Origin: Streptomyces sp. NBC_00285
GTDB lineage: Bacteria > Actinomycetota > Actinomycetes > Streptomycetales > Streptomycetaceae
DNA: 64,000 nucleotides
Reading direction: 5' to 3'
NCBI RefSeq assembly: GCF_036174265.1
Contig: NZ_CP108055.1
Coordinates: forward strand, 3,038,001-3,102,000
Part shown: in pieces, positions 53,023-64,000 of the stretch
Numbering within the stretch: position 1 is the first letter of the stretch
Layout of the letters: each line of letters starts with the position of its first letter
Notes under the pieces: generated by a model
The model's input: only the letters and a program-made list of their open reading frames with translations
Database searches by the model: none
Told to the model about the DNA's origin: nothing
Position numbers and translations under genes: made by a program

Positions 53023-54948
53023 GTGCAGTCACAGGATGTCGCCCCGCGCCCCGCACCCGCCTCAGGCTCCGCCTCCGACCCCGTCGTCGACGTCGAACAG
53101 GCCGAGGCCGCGCTCGTCGAGCACTACCCACGGCTGGTCCGGCTCGCCTATCTGGTGCTGCCGCCGGGCCTGGGCCGCAACCGGCGGGTCCTGACCGCGC
53201 ACGCCCTCACCCAGCGTGCCCTGCCCCGGGGCCGGGCCGCAGCGCCCGTGATCCCGTCCCAGTCGGCCGGCCGCGAGGGCGACCCCGGCTACGCCTTCGT
53301 CCGCCACCAGGTGGTGCGTACGGCGCTGGAGGCGGGCCTGCCACGGAGGCGCACGGCGTGGCCCAAGCGCTCCCAGCTGCCGCCGCTGCTCCCCCACGTG
53401 TGGGGCCTGCGGCTCTTCCCGCGCTCCGGGGGCGCCGACGAACTCGCCCTGGACCAGAGCCTGTCGGCGCTCTCCGGTCCGGCCCGCGCCGCCTATGTGC
53501 TGCGCGGCCTGGAGAAGCTCCCCGACGGCGACGTACGGCAGGTCCTGACGGCGGCGGGCGTCGCGGACGTGGACACGGCGCTCGACGAGGCCGACGAGGT
53601 CACCGCGCAGTACGCCCTGCTGAACTCCCCCGAGTTCGACCCCTGCTCGCTGCAGGCCCGGCCCACCGACCTGATGCGGCGCCGGCAGCACATGAAGGCC
53701 GCGCTCGCCGCCGCCGCGGCCGTCGCCGTGTGCGGGGCACTGCTCGGCATGCCGGGCGACGGCTGGGGCCCCGACGGCGCCGCCGCGCCCGCCTACGCGC
53801 AGAACCCGGCCGCTCAGGCGGCCCTGGACCCGGCCCTGCTGCTCAAGGTCCCGGCCGGCGCGTGGGAGTCCTCGGCCCGCACCGACTTCTCGGTGTGGCC
53901 CGCGCGCGGCGACCTCAGCGGCGACTCGGCCCTGCTGCGCCGCGCCCTCGCCGTCTGGGCCCGTCCCGGCGAGACCGTCCAGGTCTCCGCGACGCCCGGC
54001 ACCCCGTCGGGCGGCCCGTCCGGCCCGCCGCAGCTCCTGTACGCCGGGACCGTCGACAACGCGCGCGTGGTGATCCTCTACGACGGTCTGCGCATCGTCC
54101 GCTATGCCGAGTTGAGGGACAGCACCAAGGGCGCCGCCCTCGACTTCGCGCGGGTCGACGGCGCGGACCGGGCCGGGGCGGGCGCGGTCGTCCTGGGCCG
54201 GTCCGACGGCAACGTCCGCTATCTGACGGCGCCTTGGGTGACCGGGGCCGCCGAGCGGGACCTGCTGAAGCCGGGCGCCGGCGCCATGGACCTCACGCTG
54301 TCCGGCGGCGCGACCGCACCGATGGCCGGCCCCGCGCAGAGCGGCGCCTGCACCTCCTGGAACGTGCTCCAGCTGACGGACGCCTCCGGCACCCGGCTCT
54401 TCACCGACCTCGGTGAGCTGGTGCCGGCCCGCCTCACCACCGGCCGTCCCGGGTCCGTGAAGGACACCTCCGGAGCGGGGGCGCTGCGTGCCTGGGCGCC
54501 GTACGCCTGCTCGCTCGGCGCGATGCGTTCCGCGGGCGTGCGCAGTGTGAACACCTGGGCGTACGCGGCCCAGCAGCTGCCCGACGCGAGCGGTACGGCG
54601 GACTGGGTGTGCACCCGGGCCGAGACCTGGCAGGGCGGCGGGGAGCTGGTGCTGGCCCAGTTCCACACGCCGGGCGGGACGTACGGGGCGGTCGCGGCGA
54701 AGGCGCAGAACGTGCCGTCGTGCGGGGCGAAGGATCCGCAGGTGCTGGCCGGGGTGCTGTGGAAGTCGGGGGCGGGGTCCTGGTACCTGCTGGCGGCGGG
54801 CAGCCGGGGGACGTCGTCGATCAGCGCCACGGGCGGGGTCCGGGCGACGGCTGACGGTCATCTGCTGGCCGCGCGGGTGAAGCAGGGAGCCCAGGCCGAG
54901 CTGAAGGGGACTCTGCGGAACGGGCGGTCGGTCAGTGGGCTCCGGTAG
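53023..54948 (+). CDS. Membrane protein with sigma-factor-like N-terminus (641 aa)
   Basis: Residues about 25-215 resemble a degraded ECF sigma arrangement: AALVEHYPRLVRLAYLVLPP like region 2, a middle linker, then LDQSLSALSGPARAAYVLRGLEKLPDGDVRQVLTAAGVADVDTALDEADE in outline, like region 4. One hydrophobic segment follows (about 226-245, HMKAALAAAAAVAVCGALLG). The rest is a large extracytoplasmic part with four cysteines and no recognised enzyme motif. The protein therefore looks like a sigma-like or DNA-binding domain anchored through one helix to a sensor-like outer domain. The GTG start 53023 has no clear Shine-Dalgarno. Confidence 0.75.
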   Translation: MQSQDVAPRPAPASGSASDPVVDVEQAEAALVEHYPRLVRLAYLVLPPGLGRNRRVLTAHALTQRALPRGRAAAPVIPSQSAGREGDPGYAFVRHQVVRTALEAGLPRRRTAWPKRSQLPPLLPHVWGLRLFPRSGGADELALDQSLSALSGPARAAYVLRGLEKLPDGDVRQVLTAAGVADVDTALDEADEVTAQYALLNSPEFDPCSLQARPTDLMRRRQHMKAALAAAAAVAVCGALLGMPGDGWGPDGAAAPAYAQNPAAQAALDPALLLKVPAGAWESSARTDFSVWPARGDLSGDSALLRRALAVWARPGETVQVSATPGTPSGGPSGPPQLLYAGTVDNARVVILYDGLRIVRYAELRDSTKGAALDFARVDGADRAGAGAVVLGRSDGNVRYLTAPWVTGAAERDLLKPGAGAMDLTLSGGATAPMAGPAQSGACTSWNVLQLTDASGTRLFTDLGELVPARLTTGRPGSVKDTSGAGALRAWAPYACSLGAMRSAGVRSVNTWAYAAQQLPDASGTADWVCTRAETWQGGGELVLAQFHTPGGTYGAVAAKAQNVPSCGAKDPQVLAGVLWKSGAGSWYLLAAGSRGTSSISATGGVRATADGHLLAARVKQGAQAELKGTLRNGRSVSGLR

Positions 54949-55038
54949 GAGCAAAACGTGCCGACTCGTGCCGGACATGTGAACACCGCTGGCCGGACCG
55001 GGCCGTTCCGGGCCTTTTTCGATCGGTAAGGTGTTCGC

Positions 55039-55728
55039 ATGACTACCGGGGTCCGTCGAAGAATGGGAGTCGAGGAACGGCGTCAGCAGTTGATCGGCGT
55101 CGCCCTCGAACTGTTCGCCCGTCGTTCGCCCGACGAGGTCTCCATCGACGAGATAGCGTCGGCGGCCGGTATCTCACGGCCGTTGGTCTACCACTACTTC
55201 CCCGGCAAACTCAGCCTGTACGAAGCCGCGTTGAAGCGGGCGGCGGAGGATCTGGCGAGCCGGTTCGAGGAGCCGCACGAGGGGTCGCTGGGTGGGCGGC
55301 TGCTGCGGGTGATGCGCCGGTTCTTCGACTTCGTCGACCAACACGGGCCCGGCTTCTCGGCGTTGATGCGAGGCGGCCCCGCGGTGGGTTCCTCGGCGAC
55401 CAACGTCCTCGTCGACTCCGTCCGGCAGATCGCGTACGACCAGATCCTTTCGCATCTGCGCGTGGACGATCCGCCCGCGCGACTGGAACTGGTCGTCCGG
55501 TCCTGGATCTCGCTCGTCGAGTCGACGGCTCTGATCTGGCTGGACGGCCGCCGTATCCCGCGCGCCGAGCTGGAGTTGAAGCTCGTGCACGACTTCGCGG
55601 CGCTGGCCGCCGTGAGCGCGGCCTTCGACGAGGAGATGACCGCGCTGCTGCGTCACATGCTGAAGGACGAGCCGAACGACGGCCCGTTCACCGACCTCGC
55701 CGCCCGGCTGATCTCGCTGGCTTCCTGA
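55039..55728 (+). CDS. TetR-family transcriptional regulator
   Basis: The 229-residue protein starts MTTGVRRRMGVEERRQQLIGVALELFARRSPDEVSIDEIASAAGISRPLVYHYFPGKLSLYEAALKRA in outline: the TetR helix-turn-helix is complete. The C-terminal helical ligand domain contains LRVMRRFFDFVDQHGPGFSALMRGGPAVGS. The ligand and targets are unknown. TAAGGT lies exactly 6 nt before the ATG, so a leaderless transcript is likely. Confidence 0.92.
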   Translation: MTTGVRRRMGVEERRQQLIGVALELFARRSPDEVSIDEIASAAGISRPLVYHYFPGKLSLYEAALKRAAEDLASRFEEPHEGSLGGRLLRVMRRFFDFVDQHGPGFSALMRGGPAVGSSATNVLVDSVRQIAYDQILSHLRVDDPPARLELVVRSWISLVESTALIWLDGRRIPRAELELKLVHDFAALAAVSAAFDEEMTALLRHMLKDEPNDGPFTDLAARLISLAS

Positions 55729-55733
55729 GCGGA

Positions 55734-56093
55734 CTAGCGCTCGAACTTCCGGTATGAGGCGTCCAGGTCCCGGACCTCTGCCGAGGCGTGCAGGACCGCT
55801 GAGCCGTCGTCCTCCACGTGCTTCTTCAGCAGTTCCAGGACAGCCTCGGTGAGCCTGGCCTTGGTCGCCTCGGTGCGCCCGGCGAGCAGGCCCAGCGTGA
55901 CGTGCACGACGGCGTGTCCGTACTCCCCCGGGTCCTCGTACCCGAACGCGGTGACCTCGCTCACCCGGAACTGCGTCTTGCAGGCCTCCGGCTTGGCGGC
56001 CGCGATCTCGACGAGGGCGCTGTGCAGGTCCCGCGCGAAGGCCTCCCGGTCGAGCGGGACGAAGCGTGAGTGGTCGACGGTGATCTGCGGCAT
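55734..56093 (-). CDS. Tautomerase-superfamily protein (CHMI-like)
   Basis: The 119-residue product starts MPQITVDHSRFVPLDREAFARDL, so after methionine removal Pro1 would be the catalytic base, as in 4-oxalocrotonate tautomerase and 5-carboxymethyl-2-hydroxymuconate isomerase. The family pattern continues with VHVTLGLLAGRTEATKARLTEAV, where arginine residues bind the carboxylates. Aromatic degradation enzymes are not clustered here, so the substrate is open. ATG 56093 has GGAG 5 nt upstream. It converges on the TetR gene with a 5-bp gap. Confidence 0.82.
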   Translation of the reverse strand: MPQITVDHSRFVPLDREAFARDLHSALVEIAAAKPEACKTQFRVSEVTAFGYEDPGEYGHAVVHVTLGLLAGRTEATKARLTEAVLELLKKHVEDDGSAVLHASAEVRDLDASYRKFER

Positions 56094-56121
56094 GGGCACT
56101 CCTGTTCTACGACGGCACAGG

Positions 56122-57741
56122 TCAGCGTAGCCGCAGCGCCAGCATGGCGATGTCGTCCTCACGGTCGTGGCCGAAGGTGTCCAGCAGGGTGTCGCACAGG
56201 GCGTCCAGGCCGGGAAGGGCACCGGCGGCGGCCGCGCGCAGGTGTTCCAGCGAGGCCGAGAGGTCGGTGCCGCGGGTCTCGATGAGGCCGTCGGTGACCA
56301 TCAGGAGCCGGTCGGTCGGTTCGAGGTACATCTCGGTGGCCGGCGGATGGTGCAGACCCACACCGAGCAGCGGTCCGGCCGCCTTGGCGTAGTCGGCGGT
56401 GCCGGTGTCGCGGACGATCAGTGGCGGGATGTGGCCGGCGTTGGCGATCCGGGTGCGGCCGGTCTCCGGGTCGATCAGGGCCAGACAGACGGTGGCCGTG
56501 GTGTCGGGGTGGTAGCGCTGGAGCGTCCGGTCCAGGCGCTCGGCGAGGACGGCCGGGTCGCTCTCGTCGACGGCGTAGGCGCGCAGCGCGTGCCGGAGCT
56601 CGACCATGACGGTCGCCGCGTCCAGCGAGTGCCCGACGACGTCGCCGACCGCGGTGAGTACACCCTCGTCCACGCGGAGCGCGGCGTAGAAGTCACCGCC
56701 GATCTCGGTCTGCCGGGAGGCGGGGACGTAGCGGACCACGACGTCGAGGCCCGGCAGCTCGGGCAGCCGGTGCGGCTGGGGCAGGAAGCTGTGCTGGAGG
56801 GTGAGGGCGACATGCCGCTCGACCTTGTACATGAGCAGCGGCTGGGCGGCGAGCGCGGTGGCCTGGGCCAGCTGGGCGAGCAGGGTCTCGCCCTCCAGTC
56901 CCATCCGGCGCATCCCGCGCGCGGGCGCGGCCAGGCACACCGGTGTCCTGCCGTCCTCGGTGGCGACGACCGCGAGTCGGGCGTCGTGCTCGACGCCTGG
57001 CCGGAAGAACCCTGCGGGCCACAGCGGCGCGGGCACGGTGGTGAGCTGCACTCCGGCCTGTCCCCGGGTGAGGCGGCGCAGCAGGGTCGCCACGGCCCGG
57101 CCGGCGTTCTCGTCCGGCAGAGCCACGGCGATGCGGTCCCGGGACAGGCCGCGGTAGAGCTGATCGTCCTGGTCGAGGACGAAGACGGCGGCGGGGGTGC
57201 CGGTGAGCCGCGAGACACCCTCGGCGGCCGCGTCGGAGAGCTCCTGGAGAGTGCGGGCCGACTGGATGGTGACGATCGTCTCCGACAGCAGGGTGAGCCG
57301 TCGCACCAACGCCCGGTCACCGGCCCGCAGTTGTGCGTTGCGTATGGCGGAGCGGACCACCGCCTCGATCTCCAGCGGCTCGGCGGGCACCTTCAGATAG
57401 GCCTCGACGCCCGTGTCCATGCCCGCACAGTGCACGGCCGGGGGCACGGCGGCGGCCGAGAAGTGCACGACGGGCATCCCGGCCGTGTGCGGCCGCTCCT
57501 TGAACAGGCGGCACAGTTCGAAGCCGCTCATGTCCGGCAGGCCCACGTCGACGAGGGCCACGTCCGGAAGGGTGCCCTTGCGCAGTCGTACGTCGAGTTC
57601 GGCGAGGGCCTCGCCGCCGGTGGCGACCGGGACGACCCGGTGACCGGCGCGGCTCAGCACGGTGCCCATGGCGTACCGGCTGGCCTCCACGTCGTCCACG
57701 ACCAGCACGGTCGTGCCTGTCAGCTTGCCTTTGGCTTCCAT
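56122..57741 (-). CDS. Receiver-GAF-SpoIIE/PP2C phosphatase (539 aa)
   Basis: Residues 8-125 form a CheY-like receiver (TTVLVVDDVEASRYAM with the acidic pair, phosphoacceptor Asp65 in PDVALVDVGLPD, Lys in EAYLKVPAEP). Residues about 150-310 form a GAF-like sensor domain. Residues about 320-539 are the PP2C/SpoIIE phosphatase: EIGGDFYAALRVDEG with metal-binding Asp, VGDVVGHSLDAATVM, NAGHIPPLI and DRLLMVTDGLIETRG, DDIAMLALRL. Such proteins dephosphorylate anti-anti-sigma factors under phosphorelay control. The ATG has GAGGGG 6 nt upstream. Confidence 0.92.
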   Translation of the reverse strand: MEAKGKLTGTTVLVVDDVEASRYAMGTVLSRAGHRVVPVATGGEALAELDVRLRKGTLPDVALVDVGLPDMSGFELCRLFKERPHTAGMPVVHFSAAAVPPAVHCAGMDTGVEAYLKVPAEPLEIEAVVRSAIRNAQLRAGDRALVRRLTLLSETIVTIQSARTLQELSDAAAEGVSRLTGTPAAVFVLDQDDQLYRGLSRDRIAVALPDENAGRAVATLLRRLTRGQAGVQLTTVPAPLWPAGFFRPGVEHDARLAVVATEDGRTPVCLAAPARGMRRMGLEGETLLAQLAQATALAAQPLLMYKVERHVALTLQHSFLPQPHRLPELPGLDVVVRYVPASRQTEIGGDFYAALRVDEGVLTAVGDVVGHSLDAATVMVELRHALRAYAVDESDPAVLAERLDRTLQRYHPDTTATVCLALIDPETGRTRIANAGHIPPLIVRDTGTADYAKAAGPLLGVGLHHPPATEMYLEPTDRLLMVTDGLIETRGTDLSASLEHLRAAAAGALPGLDALCDTLLDTFGHDREDDIAMLALRLR

Positions 57742-57763
57742 CTGTCACCCCTCGGGCAACACC

Positions 57764-57798
57764 GGTGGAGCAGACCGGGGTTCGGGGTCTGCTCCACC
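57764..57798 (-). terminator. Terminator of the amylase-pullulanase gene
   Basis: GGTGGAGCAGACC (57764-57776) pairs with GGTCTGCTCCACC (57786-57798), 17 bp past the pulA stop and ahead of the phosphatase gene. Confidence 0.88.
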
Positions 57799-57814
57799 AA
57801 GGTAATGCGTTCGG

Positions 57815-63217
<5,403 letters not shown>

Positions 63218-63260
63218 TGACGTGGACTCCTTGCGATGACGGCTCTGTGGGTCCGACCCC

Positions 63261-63316
63261 GCGCGACCGTATCGCCGCCGTAAGGCTTACAGCAAGAGTC
63301 CTGAAACATCCGGAAA
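63261..63316 (-). promoter_or_regulatory. Promoter and candidate maltose-regulator site of pulA
   Basis: On the minus strand TTGCTG (63290-63295) and TACGGT (63266-63271) are spaced 18 bp, a good promoter pair 49 bp before the start codon. Just upstream the direct repeats TTTCAGGA (63299-63306) and TTTCCGGA (63309-63316), 10 bp apart, lie against the -35. Streptomyces amylase genes are repressed by LacI-type MalR proteins at direct repeats, so this is a plausible site. It needs an experimental test. Confidence 0.55.
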
Positions 63317-63360
63317 GAAATTGCAGCCCCGGCAGCCCCGGACCGTCGCGGGTGTGACGC

Positions 63361-64000
63361 TCAGCAGCTCGACTTGCCGGCGTAGATCGCCAGCGCCGTA
63401 TTGGAGCCGAGGGTGGCCGTGAACCGGCCGCTGGAGTCCACCGTCACACTCGTGTTGTTCTGCACGTTGCAGTAGGTGCCCGCCGCCAGCGACGTCTGGT
63501 ATGTCCGACTCAGGCTGCCCGACTCGTGGTTGATGGCGACGTACCCCTTGGCGCCCCGCCCGAAGGCGATCGCGTCACCGCCGTTGTCCCACCAGTCGGT
63601 GAGTGACTGGCCGCGGGTCGCGTTGCGGAAGGCGACCATGCGCAGGATCTCCGGCCAGGCGTGCTGGCACTTCCAGCCGTCCTGCCAACAGGCGGTGACC
63701 GAACCGCCGTTGGGTGGTCCCGCGTCCTTGTCGGACCACTCGTAGCCGGAGTTGATGTCCGGGGCGCCGTACGGGTGGGCCAGCATGAAGACGTTGGCGA
63801 GGGTGTAGTTCGCGCCGTCCTTGTAGCTGAGCGTGGAGCCGTTGCGCTCGGTGTCGTGGTTGTCCACGAAGACGGCGGCGACCGAGTTGTTCAGGTAACC
63901 CCAGCCCTCGCCGTAGTTCTTCAGGTAGGCGAGGTTCTCGTTGTTGAAGACGCGCTTGAGGTCGAAGGCGTAGCGGAACTCCTGGACGTCCCCGTTGCCC
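63361..64000 (-). CDS. Secreted alpha-amylase, C-terminal part
   Basis: The frame enters from the window edge and ends at the stop at 63361, giving about 213 residues. [13 protein letters not shown] is GH13 motif VII with the third catalytic aspartate (in the HD pair), in the form seen in animal-type and Streptomyces secreted alpha-amylases. The remainder is domain C ([67 protein letters not shown] in outline) with two cysteines likely to pair. No starch-binding CBM20 follows. The nucleophile and acid lie outside the window. It adjoins pulA, forming a starch gene pair. Confidence 0.9.
   Translation of the reverse strand, partial: GNGDVQEFRYAFDLKRVFNNENLAYLKNYGEGWGYLNNSVAAVFVDNHDTERNGSTLSYKDGANYTLANVFMLAHPYGAPDINSGYEWSDKDAGPPNGGSVTACWQDGWKCQHAWPEILRMVAFRNATRGQSLTDWWDNGGDAIAFGRGAKGYVAINHESGSLSRTYQTSLAAGTYCNVQNNTSVTVDSSGRFTATLGSNTALAIYAGKSSC

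Overview
The window is chromosomal DNA from a Streptomyces or a very close relative. The evidence is the very high GC content with G/C at nearly every third codon position, frequent GTG and some TTG starts, actinobacterial gene families throughout (homodimeric-type AceE, GlnA beside GlnII, MarP-like protease, DUF4191, DUF4240, PspAB), and Streptomyces-type dispersed GC-rich repeats. The gene order (pepA-lpd-sucB-gntR-aceE ... lipB-lipA ... glnA ... glnII ... starch genes) agrees with what I remember of the S. coelicolor core chromosome around SCO2170-SCO2230; that comparison is from memory and was not checked. I saw no prophage, integron, insertion sequence, CRISPR array, rRNA or tRNA, so this looks like conserved core rather than an acquired island.

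Layout. 1-9.7 kb: end of a SAM methyltransferase, a small orphan gene, and the lower cobalamin loop genes cobU, cobT and cobS. Between the cob genes lie a second methyltransferase with a repetitive tail, an MprF-like lipid aminoacyltransferase with a rhomboid-like partner, a membrane protein, and a GH114 lipoprotein. 10-20 kb: leucyl aminopeptidase, then the 2-oxoacid dehydrogenase block (lpd E3, sucB E2 with two lipoyl domains, an FCD-type GntR regulator, aceE E1). 20-30 kb: a WYL regulator, small proteins, a FemX-like transferase, a peptidoglycan amidase, a MarP-like protease, a GNAT, an epimerase and an FAD amine oxidase. 28.7-32.3 kb: an NsdA-like regulator divergent from lipB-lipA, which make the lipoyl cofactor the E2 requires. 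32.5-38.4 kb: membrane proteins, glnA, and an htpX-pspAB stress pair. 38.5-46.5 kb: a hydrolase-kinase fusion, DUF2252, a winged-helix protein, an ArsC/Spx-like protein, a secreted protein, an epimerase and an orphan OmpR-type DNA-binding protein. 46.8-50 kb: glnII and a two-component system. 50-57.8 kb: secreted, lipoprotein and regulatory genes ending in a receiver-GAF-PP2C phosphatase. 57.8-64 kb: starch degradation, with a 1800-residue amylase-pullulanase and the end of an alpha-amylase.

How the parts work together. Lpd, SucB and AceE form a pyruvate/2-oxoglutarate dehydrogenase machinery and LipB/LipA supply its lipoate. Both glutamine synthetases carry four-part sites matching the GlnR consensus at the correct 6-nt spacings, so they should be co-regulated by nitrogen. 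The starch enzymes should feed maltodextrin uptake.

Points worth a second look: two strong palindromes in front of aceE; about sixteen genes whose start codon sits 6-8 nt behind a -10-like hexamer with no Shine-Dalgarno (probable leaderless mRNAs); minisatellite-like tails in two coding regions; an alpha/beta-hydrolase fused to an aminoglycoside-phosphotransferase-like kinase; a sigma-like domain tethered to a membrane protein; and a 40-codon ORF resembling a leader peptide in front of an orphan OmpR-type regulator.
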